Positions 35,723 through 48,235 of a DNA stretch of 64,000 nucleotides are shown piece by piece (position 1 is the first letter of the stretch; every line of letters begins with the position of its first letter). Below the pieces are notes generated by a model. The model was not told where the DNA came from, did no database searches, and was given only the letters and a program-made list of their open reading frames with translations. The DNA is taken from positions 992,001 through 1,056,000 of the forward strand of contig CP073743.1 of the NCBI GenBank assembly GCA_024397935.1, given 5' to 3'. Origin of the DNA: a bacterium SCSIO 12844. GTDB lineage: Bacteria; Pseudomonadota; Gammaproteobacteria; Francisellales; Francisellaceae. The position numbers and the translations under genes are program-made.

Positions 35723-38700
35723 ATGAGTATTCATGCCAGCGAGAAAGTCATGAGTCTTTTAATGAAGATTGAAAAAATGGCAAGTAAAAATCTTGAAGAT
35801 CATGATGTTTCAAATATCATTACCATGGCAAAAGGATTATTTAATATTATATCAGAAAATGATTTGATAAGAAGAGATTTGATTGATTTATATGGTCTTT
35901 TATTGTCATTATGGCGTTTCATAAGTAAAAGGGATATTAAAAAGTCTTATCAAGTGCGTGTCTATAACCCTGATTTTGAAGAGCATGGTTGGAATTCTGG
36001 GTTAACAGTAATAGAGTTTGTTGGGCCAGATAAGCCATTTCAAATAGATACAATACAAATCTTATTAAGTCGTTTAGATATTGGTATGCATAGTATGATG
36101 CATATTGGTGGCGCTAAAATTGAGCGTGATAAAAAAGGGAATATGATTGCATTTCATGATATTTCAGAGCAAATTGATGTGCCTTATCAGTTTGAGTCTT
36201 TAGCTTTTTTTGAAGTCGATCGTCAGAAAGAAGAAGATGGCTCACTTGAATTATTACAAAAACAAATTAATGATGCATTAGAGCATGTTGATGTTGTTGT
36301 TGATGATTTTGAACCAATGCGTGTTAAACTAACAGAAGCAATTAGTGGTTTAAGTGAAAACTGCCCAGATAAACAATGTGAAGATTTTTCAGAAGCGATT
36401 GCCTTTCTTCAATGGTTAAGAGATCGTCATTTTATTTTTCTAGGCTATTGTGATTTAGATATTGTTCAGAAGACTAAAAAGACTTTTGAAGTTGTTAAAG
36501 ATAGTCAGTTGGGTTTGCTTAAATTTGGCGAACGTTATTTATCATCAAATTATCATGACTTTGCTAAACGTCTATATACAGGGAAAAACCAATTAAGTAT
36601 TTTGTCGATTGCTAAAAGTGATCATCAGTCGCCGGTACATCGTTCAGGACATATGGATATTATCGGGGTGACTCGTTATGATAGTAAAGGTAAACCTTGT
36701 GGTGAAAGGCGCTTTTTAGGCCTTTATACTTCAGTTGCCTATCACTCAACACCACATAGTATTCCGTTTCTTAGACAAAAAGTTGATAAGGTATTACAGC
36801 GCTCTAACTTCCGTTATGATGGGCATGCTTATAAGACACTTAATAGTATTTTAGAGACCTATCCTAGGGATGAATTATTTTTATCTTCTGATGATGAGTT
36901 ATTTGAAACGGCATGTGGTATTTTGCACATTAAAGAAAGGCAAACATTAAAGTTATTTGTCAGAAAAGATCCTTATTCTCGTTATTATTTTTGTATGGTA
37001 TTTTTACCACGTGAGCGTTATAACTCAGAAATACGTCAAAAAATTCAAGCTATTTTAGCGCGTATGTTTAGAGCTAAAGGTAGTGTCTTTAAAACAACTT
37101 TTGCAGATGAATCAATTCACTGTCGAATAGACTTTACTTTTTATATTGCCCCAGATAGTAAACCGTTAACCTATGATATTGCTATTATGGAAGATAAGTT
37201 AAAAGAAGTTTCAAGACAATGGGAAGATGATTTATTAGATGCGTTGATTGATGCCTATGGTGATAGCACCGGGAGGTCTTATTATACAGAATATCATGAT
37301 GGCTTTACACCGGCTTATAAACACGACTTTCATGCAAGAAGTGCAGCAATTGATATAGAGCATTTTGAGAAAGTGCGTCAAACAGGTGAGATTGATATGA
37401 CGCTTTATCGGACATTAGAGGAAGCATCTGATCGAGTGCGATTTAAGTTATATTTGGCTAATCAATCAGCAAAATTAAGTCATATCTTTCCAGTTTTAGA
37501 AAATATGGGGATGTTTGTTAATGAAGAGCGTCCTTATAAAGTCGCAGTTAAATCAGGTGGTTATGTTTGGATATCTGATTTTGGCTTGCGAGTAGACCAT
37601 ACGTTTAATATTGATCGTGTCAAACCATTATTCCAAGAAGTATTTTCACGAGTATGGGATGGTAGTGCAGAGAATGATCGATTTAATTACCTTGTGCCAT
37701 ATGCTGCATTAGGTTGGCGTGATGTAGCGCTGATTCGTGCAATCAGTAGTTACCTTGTACAATTAGGGCTTAGATATAGTCAAAGCTATATTGAAGATAC
37801 AGTAATTGCTTATCCTAATATCGTGAAGAATTTAGTTGAATTATTTCATGTTCGTTTTCATCCTAAGCTAAATAAAACAAATAGGAAAAAACAGCAAAGT
37901 GAACTAATTAGTAAAATTGACCGAGTTTTAAGTGACGTACAAAACCGTGATCATGATCGAATTTTGCGTAAAATGAAAAGTGTTATTTTAGCGATCATGC
38001 GAACTAATTTTTATCAAACGGATGAAAATGGTGCAATTAAAGATTATATGTCATTTAAATTAAAACCGTCATTAATTCCAAATGCACCAAAACCAACACC
38101 ATTATATGAGATTTTTGTTCATTCACCGCAAGTAGAAGGTGTACATCTTCGCTTTGCAAAAGTAGCTAGAGGTGGTCTACGTTGGTCAGATAGAAAAGAG
38201 GATTACCGAACAGAAGTTTTAGGGTTAGTTAAAGCACAACAAGTTAAAAATGCCGTTATTGTTCCATTAGGTGCAAAAGGTGGCTTTTATCCAAAACGTT
38301 TACCAATATCAAGTGACCGTGACTTAATTATGAATGAAGCGATTGCTTGTTATAAAATTTTTATTAGTGGTTTATTGGATGTGACTGATAATGTAAAAAG
38401 TACACAAATTATCTCACCGTTAAATGTTGTAAGACATGATGAAGATGATCCATATTTAGTTGTGGCTGCAGATAAAGGAACAGCTACATTTTCTGATATT
38501 GCTAATGAAGTTGCCAATGACTATGGTTTTTGGTTAGGTGATGCATTTGCTTCAGGTGGTTCAAATGGTTATGACCACAAAAAAATGGCAATTACCGCGC
38601 GTGGTGCTTGGGAGTCAGTTAAGCGCCACTTTAAAGAGCGTGGTAAAGACTGTCAAAGAGAAGACTTTACTGTTGTTGGTGTTGGTGATATGTCGGGGGA

Positions 38701-40597
38701 TGTTTTTGGTAATGGTATGCTTTTATCAAAACATATAAGATTAATCGGTGCATTTAATCATATGCATATATTTGTTGATCCAAATCCTGTCGCATTAACT
38801 TCATTTAAAGAACGTAAGCGATTATTTAATTTACCAAGATCAACTTGGATGGATTATGATAAAAAGTTAATTTCAAAAGGTGGTGGTGTCTTTGAGCGTT
38901 CAGCTAAAAGTATTAAATTAACACCGGAGATGAAAGAAGTATTTGCTTGTGAGCGAGATGAGGTTGAGCCAAATGAGTTAATTCAATTAATACTAAAAGC
39001 AGAAGTTGAGCTGTTATGGAATGGTGGCATTGGTACTTATGTAAAAGCTGAGACTGAAAGTCACTCTGAAGTTGGTGATAAAGCAAATGAAGCTGTACGT
39101 ATTGATGCAACTGAATTAAAAGTTAAAATCATTGGCGAAGGTGGTAATTTAGGCTTAACGCAGCTTGCCAGAATTGAATTTGCTTTAAATGGTGGTGCTG
39201 TTAATACTGATGCTATTGATAACTCAGCAGGTGTTGATTGCTCTGACCATGAAGTGAATATTAAAATTTTACTTAATATGGCCGTTGAATCAGGCACATT
39301 AACCATGCCATCTAGAAATAAATTATTAGCTGAAATGGCTGAAGATGTTGCACAACTTGTTTTACAAAACAACTACTATCAGAACCAAACGATTGCAAGT
39401 GCATTAAGAGAAAGAAGTTTAGCATCAGCAGAAACTTATATGCGTTTAATGCGTGAATTATCACATCGAGTTCAGCTAGATCGTGATATTGAATTTTTAC
39501 CATCAGATAAAAGGCTACAAACACGCTATGCATCTGGTAAGGGGCTAACAGCACCTGAATTTTCAGTCATTATGGCTTATATGAAAATCTATATTAAACA
39601 GGAAATATTAAAGTCAAACTTACCTGATGAGCCTTATTTTCAGCGTTTCTTAATACAAGAATTTCCTGAAGTTTTACATAAAAAGTATGCAAAAATTATG
39701 CCGCGTCATGGTTTGGCACATGAAATTATTGCAACACAGTTAACAAATTTAATGCTTGTTTGTATGGGCATTCCATTTGTACAGCGTTTATATGATGAAA
39801 CCGGCGCATCAGTTGCTGAGATTGCACGAGCATTTGTTATTGCAGTTGAAATATTAGATGCGGAAACCCTTTGGTTGAATGTTGATCATCTTCATAAAGT
39901 ACCTGTAACAACACTACAAGATATGAATAAATCAGTTTATAAACTGGTACAAAGAGTTTGTCGTTGGTTATTAAGAAATCATCGTTCAGGATTACAAGTT
40001 GATGAGTTAATTGAGCAGTATCAATCAAAAGTATCAGCTGTGATGGAAAATTTCGTTGAATATCTAGAAGAAGATGATCGTGAAAAAGTTACCAAAAAGG
40101 CAAATAAATATCATAAAAATGGCGTTGATGAAAAGCTTGCAATAAAAGTTGCTCAGTTTAATTATGCATCGCCTGTACTTGACTTGTTAAATGCAGCAGA
40201 AAAATCATCAACAAAATTAATTGATATTGCTGGCGCATTTTTCTATCTGAATGAGAAAGTTGAGTTAGGTTGGTATCGTCGTTCGGTTAGAGGATTAAGT
40301 AGTCAAAGTTACTGGGGTACGATTGCTGCATCAGCATTACGTGATGATATTGATCGTATTCAGTGTGATTTGGCTTTATCAATTATCAAGCATCCAGGCA
40401 AAACAGAGGCAGAAAAAATTGCTAATTGGCTTGAGCATTTTAAAGCACCAATTGATCGCTGGTTAGAAGTTGTTAATGACTTAAAATTAGGTCAAAGCGA
40501 TTATGTATCTTTAACGATAGCTTTAAGAAATTTACTGGATCTTGCGCAACTTTGTCGTTTTGCTGATGTTGGCGAGGCAGAAGTTGAAAATAATTAA
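35723..40597 (+). CDS. gdhB: NAD-specific glutamate dehydrogenase, large type
   Basis: A 1,624-residue enzyme interconverting glutamate and 2-oxoglutarate with NAD. It belongs to the roughly 180-kDa family found in proteobacteria: a long regulatory N-terminus with ACT-like domains (about 1-700), then the catalytic region. There, GGLRWSDRKEDYRTEVLGLVKAQQVKNAVIVPLGAKGGFYPK holds the catalytic Lys residues. The NAD-binding part has VVGVGDMSGDVFGNGMLLS and IGEGGNLGLTQLARIEFALNGG. It is the largest gene in the window. Amino-acid carbon use through this enzyme suits an intracellular or nutrient-scavenging bacterium; that is inference. GAAAGGTGAAAT precedes the ATG. Confidence 0.96.
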   Translation: MSIHASEKVMSLLMKIEKMASKNLEDHDVSNIITMAKGLFNIISENDLIRRDLIDLYGLLLSLWRFISKRDIKKSYQVRVYNPDFEEHGWNSGLTVIEFVGPDKPFQIDTIQILLSRLDIGMHSMMHIGGAKIERDKKGNMIAFHDISEQIDVPYQFESLAFFEVDRQKEEDGSLELLQKQINDALEHVDVVVDDFEPMRVKLTEAISGLSENCPDKQCEDFSEAIAFLQWLRDRHFIFLGYCDLDIVQKTKKTFEVVKDSQLGLLKFGERYLSSNYHDFAKRLYTGKNQLSILSIAKSDHQSPVHRSGHMDIIGVTRYDSKGKPCGERRFLGLYTSVAYHSTPHSIPFLRQKVDKVLQRSNFRYDGHAYKTLNSILETYPRDELFLSSDDELFETACGILHIKERQTLKLFVRKDPYSRYYFCMVFLPRERYNSEIRQKIQAILARMFRAKGSVFKTTFADESIHCRIDFTFYIAPDSKPLTYDIAIMEDKLKEVSRQWEDDLLDALIDAYGDSTGRSYYTEYHDGFTPAYKHDFHARSAAIDIEHFEKVRQTGEIDMTLYRTLEEASDRVRFKLYLANQSAKLSHIFPVLENMGMFVNEERPYKVAVKSGGYVWISDFGLRVDHTFNIDRVKPLFQEVFSRVWDGSAENDRFNYLVPYAALGWRDVALIRAISSYLVQLGLRYSQSYIEDTVIAYPNIVKNLVELFHVRFHPKLNKTNRKKQQSELISKIDRVLSDVQNRDHDRILRKMKSVILAIMRTNFYQTDENGAIKDYMSFKLKPSLIPNAPKPTPLYEIFVHSPQVEGVHLRFAKVARGGLRWSDRKEDYRTEVLGLVKAQQVKNAVIVPLGAKGGFYPKRLPISSDRDLIMNEAIACYKIFISGLLDVTDNVKSTQIISPLNVVRHDEDDPYLVVAADKGTATFSDIANEVANDYGFWLGDAFASGGSNGYDHKKMAITARGAWESVKRHFKERGKDCQREDFTVVGVGDMSGDVFGNGMLLSKHIRLIGAFNHMHIFVDPNPVALTSFKERKRLFNLPRSTWMDYDKKLISKGGGVFERSAKSIKLTPEMKEVFACERDEVEPNELIQLILKAEVELLWNGGIGTYVKAETESHSEVGDKANEAVRIDATELKVKIIGEGGNLGLTQLARIEFALNGGAVNTDAIDNSAGVDCSDHEVNIKILLNMAVESGTLTMPSRNKLLAEMAEDVAQLVLQNNYYQNQTIASALRERSLASAETYMRLMRELSHRVQLDRDIEFLPSDKRLQTRYASGKGLTAPEFSVIMAYMKIYIKQEILKSNLPDEPYFQRFLIQEFPEVLHKKYAKIMPRHGLAHEIIATQLTNLMLVCMGIPFVQRLYDETGASVAEIARAFVIAVEILDAETLWLNVDHLHKVPVTTLQDMNKSVYKLVQRVCRWLLRNHRSGLQVDELIEQYQSKVSAVMENFVEYLEEDDREKVTKKANKYHKNGVDEKLAIKVAQFNYASPVLDLLNAAEKSSTKLIDIAGAFFYLNEKVELGWYRRSVRGLSSQSYWGTIAASALRDDIDRIQCDLALSIIKHPGKTEAEKIANWLEHFKAPIDRWLEVVNDLKLGQSDYVSLTIALRNLLDLAQLCRFADVGEAEVENN

Positions 40598-40601
40598 TTG
40601 A

Positions 40602-43813
<3,212 letters not shown>

Positions 43814-43854
43814 AAAATTAAATTGAGGTGGTTTCATTATTAAAGGAATAATTA

Positions 43855-45045
43855 ATGAAAGAGGATAGTAAGTATCACAGTAGTTTGATTATCTATTACC
43901 CAATGATCTTAATGATTTCATACTGGGTTATTACAAAGGCGGGATTACCATTTGTTGATCAAATGAGTGCATTTTTTAATGTTAAGCATCAAAGTATTCA
44001 AAGAATTTTATCTTTATCATTGATTATATCTTCTTTATCCCCCTTAGTGTGGGGTCCTTTAATTGATCGTATTGGCTTAAAGCGGTTTGTGGTTATTGCA
44101 TCAATTATTAGTTTTGTTGTTACATGCTTAATGCTAATTGTGCAAAATGTATTTTTATTTGGTTTTGCTTATATACTGGCAACAACCATTATTTTTTCAT
44201 TAGCAGTTTGCTCCAGAAGTTTTCCATTTATCTATTTTGATTCAGTTATACAGAAACAAAAGTCAATTGGCATTACGTTTATGGGCGTTTATTTTTGTTC
44301 ATTTATGGTGCCATTAATATCAGGTTGGATTGGTTATTATTTAAGTTGGCAATTTGGTTATGCTTTAGTCTTATTGTGGCTTATTATTACATTTTTATGC
44401 ATGATGTTAATTAATAATAAACAGGATGAGCAGGCATCAAGGGTTAGTTTTTTACAAAATGCATTGGCAATGGTTAATCATTTAAAAACACAAGGCTTTT
44501 TAAAGAATGTTTTATTTGTCTCTATTTTAAATGGTTTGGCATGGACTTATATTATTGTATTACCATTTTGGCTTGCGCAAGGGTTTGATGTTAGTTCAAA
44601 GTACTTAGCTTTATATCTTTTTCCATTAGCTTTACCTGGTTTAGTTTGTCCAGTACTTGTAAAGTTTTTAGAATCATTTTTAACAAAACAACAAATTATA
44701 AAATGCAGCATATTTATATTTCTATTAGGCGGTATCAGCGCTGTTATTATCGGTTTATTTAGTTGGCATATTGCTTATATTTATATTATTCCAGGTGTTG
44801 TTATGAATCTAGCTTCTGCAATGGCTTTTGCTATTGTTAGTACGATTGCCTATAGTAATGTAAAAAGCCATTTTAATGCTGCCTCAAGTCTTTTTTCATT
44901 AATATCATATTTTGGTTTTGGATTAATTGTTTTTATTGAGTCTTACATCAGTTTGACAAATTACTATTTTGAAGGCATCTTTGTCATTGTAGCAGGCATT
45001 ATTTTGTGGTTTTTAAAATTAAATTCAACTGTAAAAAAAGCATAG
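43855..45045 (+). CDS. MFS transporter
   Basis: A 396-residue protein with about 12 membrane segments. The motif-A loop is seen as WGPLIDRIGLKRFVVIASI (about residue 62-80), and the halves are joined by a short basic loop near residue 185-200. AAGGAATAATTA precedes ATG 43855. The closest type appears to be a general MFS of the DHA1/Bcr-like kind; the substrate cannot be told. It stands between purK and guaA, so a purine-related role is possible but only by position. Confidence 0.78.
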   Translation: MKEDSKYHSSLIIYYPMILMISYWVITKAGLPFVDQMSAFFNVKHQSIQRILSLSLIISSLSPLVWGPLIDRIGLKRFVVIASIISFVVTCLMLIVQNVFLFGFAYILATTIIFSLAVCSRSFPFIYFDSVIQKQKSIGITFMGVYFCSFMVPLISGWIGYYLSWQFGYALVLLWLIITFLCMMLINNKQDEQASRVSFLQNALAMVNHLKTQGFLKNVLFVSILNGLAWTYIIVLPFWLAQGFDVSSKYLALYLFPLALPGLVCPVLVKFLESFLTKQQIIKCSIFIFLLGGISAVIIGLFSWHIAYIYIIPGVVMNLASAMAFAIVSTIAYSNVKSHFNAASSLFSLISYFGFGLIVFIESYISLTNYYFEGIFVIVAGIILWFLKLNSTVKKA

Positions 45046-45143
45046 CTTAAGATTAAACAATAAAAAATACTTACGGTTAAGTCATTTCTCAAGTAAAATA
45101 TGGCCATTATTTTATAGTAATTGATCATATAAAGGGTTTATTA

Positions 45144-46700
45144 GTGGATATTCATCACGATAAGATTTTAATTTTAGACTTTGGCTCTCAATATACGCAG
45201 TTAATAGCAAGGCGTGTTCGTGAGATTGGTGTTTTTAGTGAGATTCATCCTTTTGATTGTACAGAAGAATTTATACGTTCTTTTAATCCTAAGGGTATTA
45301 TTTTATCTGGTGGACCTGAGTCAGTTAATGAATCAGTAAGTGTTAAAGCACCTGATATGATTTTTGAAATGGATATTCCCATTTTAGGTATATGCTATGG
45401 AATGCAAACAATGGCTAATCAGTTAGGTGGTAAGGTTATTCCAGGGAAATCAGGTGAATTTGGTTTTGCTAATATTCAAGTACATAAACCAAATCAGTTA
45501 TTCTCAGGCATTGCTTTATCAGAAGAAGCACTAAATGTTTGGATGAGTCATGGTGATAAAGTAGATACCTTACCGAATGATTTTTCGATTATTGCCTCTT
45601 CTAGTAATTGCCCAATTGCAGCAATTGCACATAATCAAAAGCCATTTTTTGGATTACAATTTCATCCAGAGGTAACACATACAGATCAAGGCAGTGTCAT
45701 TATAAAAAACTTTGTTGTTGATGCATGTCAATGTCAAAGATTATGGACAGCAAAACAAATTATTGAAGATCAAATTAAACATGTAAGAGAAACAGTTGGT
45801 AGCGATGAAGTTATTTTAGGTCTATCTGGTGGGGTTGACTCATCAGTTGTTGCAGCATTACTTCACCAGGCGATTGGCGATCAATTAACGTGTGTATTTG
45901 TTGATACTGGCTTATTACGCTTAGGTGAGGGCGATCAAGTCATGCAAACATTTGCTGAGAATATGCATATTAATATCATTCGAGTTGATGCCGAAGAAAA
46001 GTTTCTCACCGCACTTGAAGGTGTTAACGATCCAGAAGATAAAAGAAAAATTATCGGGCGTTTATTTATTGAAATTTTTGATCGAGAAGCAACAAAGCTT
46101 AAACATGCTAAGTTTTTAGCTCAAGGTACAATTTATCCTGATGTAATTGAATCAGCAGGCAATAAAAATGGTAAAGCGCACGTGATTAAATCTCATCATA
46201 ATGTTGGTGGCTTACCAGAAGAAATGAAGTTACAACTTGTTGAACCTTTACGAGAGTTATTTAAAGATGAAGTGCGTAAAATTGGTGTTGAGTTAGGATT
46301 GCCACATCGTATGGTATATAGACACCCATTTCCAGGGCCTGGTTTAGGTGTACGTATTTTAGGAGAGATTAAAAAAACATATGCAGATATTCTAAGAGAC
46401 GCAGATGCAATCTTTATTGAAGAGTTAGAAAAAAGTGGTTGGTATGATAAAGTTAGCCAAGCTTTTGCTGTGTTTTTGCCGGTTAAATCTGTTGGTGTTA
46501 TGGGTGATCAGCGTAAGTATGACTATGTAGTAGCATTACGTGCAGTTGAGACAGTTGATTTTATGACGGCTCGTTGGGCGCACTTACCTTATGAATTATT
46601 AGAAACAATATCACTTAGAATTGTTAATGAGGTTAAAGGCATTACACGAGTTGTTTATGATGTAACTGGAAAGCCACCTGGAACAATTGAATGGGAATAA
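45144..46700 (+). CDS. guaA: GMP synthase (glutamine-hydrolysing)
   Basis: A 518-residue enzyme converting XMP to GMP with glutamine nitrogen. The class I amidotransferase domain has [18 protein letters not shown], the nucleophile Cys in [16 protein letters not shown] and the His-Glu pair in LQFHPEVTH. The ATP-pyrophosphatase domain has [17 protein letters not shown]. The C-terminal dimerisation domain ends with the KPPGTIEWE signature. GTG 45144 is preceded by AAAGGG with good spacing. guaB, the usual partner, is absent nearby. Confidence 0.97.
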   Translation: MDIHHDKILILDFGSQYTQLIARRVREIGVFSEIHPFDCTEEFIRSFNPKGIILSGGPESVNESVSVKAPDMIFEMDIPILGICYGMQTMANQLGGKVIPGKSGEFGFANIQVHKPNQLFSGIALSEEALNVWMSHGDKVDTLPNDFSIIASSSNCPIAAIAHNQKPFFGLQFHPEVTHTDQGSVIIKNFVVDACQCQRLWTAKQIIEDQIKHVRETVGSDEVILGLSGGVDSSVVAALLHQAIGDQLTCVFVDTGLLRLGEGDQVMQTFAENMHINIIRVDAEEKFLTALEGVNDPEDKRKIIGRLFIEIFDREATKLKHAKFLAQGTIYPDVIESAGNKNGKAHVIKSHHNVGGLPEEMKLQLVEPLRELFKDEVRKIGVELGLPHRMVYRHPFPGPGLGVRILGEIKKTYADILRDADAIFIEELEKSGWYDKVSQAFAVFLPVKSVGVMGDQRKYDYVVALRAVETVDFMTARWAHLPYELLETISLRIVNEVKGITRVVYDVTGKPPGTIEWE

Positions 46701-46776
46701 CTTTTACTACGTTACTCATTTAGTTACAATAAAGAAATACTATTGATATTTATATGCATTTAAAGGGAGATCATTT

Positions 46777-47628
46777 ATGCAAAAAATTGCCATTGGGTTT
46801 ATTGGTGGCGGTAATATGGCAAGAAGTCTTATTGCAGGCTTGATTGCTTCTGATTTTGATGCCAATCGTATTTGGGTTTGTGATCGTAATGAAGCCAAGT
46901 GTGACTATTTTTCACAGAAATATCAAATTAATGCAACAGAAGATGCAAAGATACTAGCTGAACACTGTCAAGCGATTGTTTTAGCAGTTAAGCCAATGCA
47001 TATGGCTGAAGTTGCAGTAGATATAGCCTCTATTATTAAAGTAAAAAAACCGTTAATAATATCCATTGCTGCAGGCATTCCATTGACCACATTAGAGAGT
47101 TGGTATGGCTCAACGATGCCAATTGTACGCGCTATGCCAAATACACCAGCTTTAGTACAATGTGGTGCAACTGGACTTTGCCATAATGGTAATTTAGCAG
47201 ACCAACAAGTTTCACAAGCAGAGCAAATTCTAAGAAGTTGTGGTGTGATTACTTGGGTAGAAGATGAGTCATTAGTTGATGTGGTGACGGCTGTTTCTGG
47301 CTCTGGGCCTGCTTATTTTTTTAGGGTAATGGAGTTAATTGCTGATATTGCTGTTGAGTTAGGTTTAACAGAAGAGCAAGCACAGTTATTTACGGTGCAA
47401 ACTGCTTATGGCGCTTCACGGATGGCATTAGAATCATCTAAACCATTAAGTCATTTAAGAGAACAAGTAACCTCAAAAGGCGGTGTTACTCAAGTGGCAT
47501 TAGATGTGTTTGAAAAGCATCATTTACGTGATATGCTCAAGGAAGTATTAACAGAGAATATTAAACATAGTGGTGTTTTAGCTGATTCATATCGTGAAAT
47601 GCCAAAATTAGATTACAATCAATCATAA
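46777..47628 (+). CDS. proC: Pyrroline-5-carboxylate reductase
   Basis: A 283-residue enzyme catalysing the last step of proline synthesis with NAD(P)H. It starts IAIGFIGGGNMARSLIAGLI (nucleotide-binding glycines). It also has VRAMPNTPALVQCGATGL, and the P5CR signature is seen as TAVSGSGPAYFFRVMELIAD and REQVTSKGGVTQVALDVF. The length is normal. AAAGGGAGATC precedes the ATG. yggT follows 9 bp later, a common proteobacterial pair. Confidence 0.96.
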   Translation: MQKIAIGFIGGGNMARSLIAGLIASDFDANRIWVCDRNEAKCDYFSQKYQINATEDAKILAEHCQAIVLAVKPMHMAEVAVDIASIIKVKKPLIISIAAGIPLTTLESWYGSTMPIVRAMPNTPALVQCGATGLCHNGNLADQQVSQAEQILRSCGVITWVEDESLVDVVTAVSGSGPAYFFRVMELIADIAVELGLTEEQAQLFTVQTAYGASRMALESSKPLSHLREQVTSKGGVTQVALDVFEKHHLRDMLKEVLTENIKHSGVLADSYREMPKLDYNQS

Positions 47629-47637
47629 GGTGGGATC

Positions 47638-48183
47638 ATGACAGGTGCAGTGGTTAATGTACTTGATTTTTTAATTCAGGTTATCTTTCAATTTTATTTG
47701 ATCTGTGTTTTATTACGTTTTTTATTACAGTGGGTGAAAGCAGATTTTTATAACCCCATTTGTCAATTTTTGATAAAAATAACCAATCCATTGTTAATTC
47801 CTTTGCGACGAATTATTCCAGGTTTCTTTGGGCTAGATATGGCTGCTTTGGTATTGGCAATTTTAGTTCAATTTGTTGAAGTTTCACTTTTAGCTTTAAT
47901 TAAAGATATTCCTTTTAATGGTTGGCTTTATGTTTTTGGCTTAATTGAGTTATTTTTATTGGTATTAAATATTTTCACATTTGCTATTTTAATTCGAGCA
48001 TTATTAAGCTGGATTAATCCAAATCCTTATAACCCAGTAGCTATTTTGTTATTCCAATTAACTGAGCCAATGTTAAGGCCATTACGTAAAAGAACAGTCT
48101 TTAGTGGTATGGATTTTTCACCGTTTATCGCGATTATTATTCTGCAGGCAATTGTTATTTTTATTCGCTCAATGATTGGCTAG
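47638..48183 (+). CDS. yggT: YggT family inner-membrane protein
   Basis: A 181-residue protein with two YGGT repeats and about four to five membrane segments. The repeats are marked by LLRFLLQWVKADFYNPICQFLIKITNPLLIPLRRIIPG and ALLSWINPNPYNPVAILLFQLTEPMLRPLRKR. The family is linked to membrane protein handling, osmotic tolerance and K+ homeostasis. AAGGTGGGATC lies before the ATG and partly within the end of proC. A hairpin terminator follows at 48192. Confidence 0.9.
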   Translation: MTGAVVNVLDFLIQVIFQFYLICVLLRFLLQWVKADFYNPICQFLIKITNPLLIPLRRIIPGFFGLDMAALVLAILVQFVEVSLLALIKDIPFNGWLYVFGLIELFLLVLNIFTFAILIRALLSWINPNPYNPVAILLFQLTEPMLRPLRKRTVFSGMDFSPFIAIIILQAIVIFIRSMIG

Positions 48184-48191
48184 TCATAGTT

Positions 48192-48235
48192 AGATGATGA
48201 TTAAAGATTAAGTTTAATCCTCATCTTTATTTTTA
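48192..48235 (+). terminator. Hairpin terminator after proC-yggT
   Basis: A 14-bp stem with one mismatch (48192-48205 with 48213-48226) and a seven-base loop is followed by TTATTTTT. It overlaps the last codons and stop of the convergent peroxidase gene. On the minus strand there is no U run, so it should work mainly for the plus-strand genes. Confidence 0.7.

Noticed and set aside
39061-39372. Minus-strand frame of 103 codons within the glutamate dehydrogenase gene
   Set aside because: The dehydrogenase motifs are unbroken over this interval; the antisense frame reflects codon bias.
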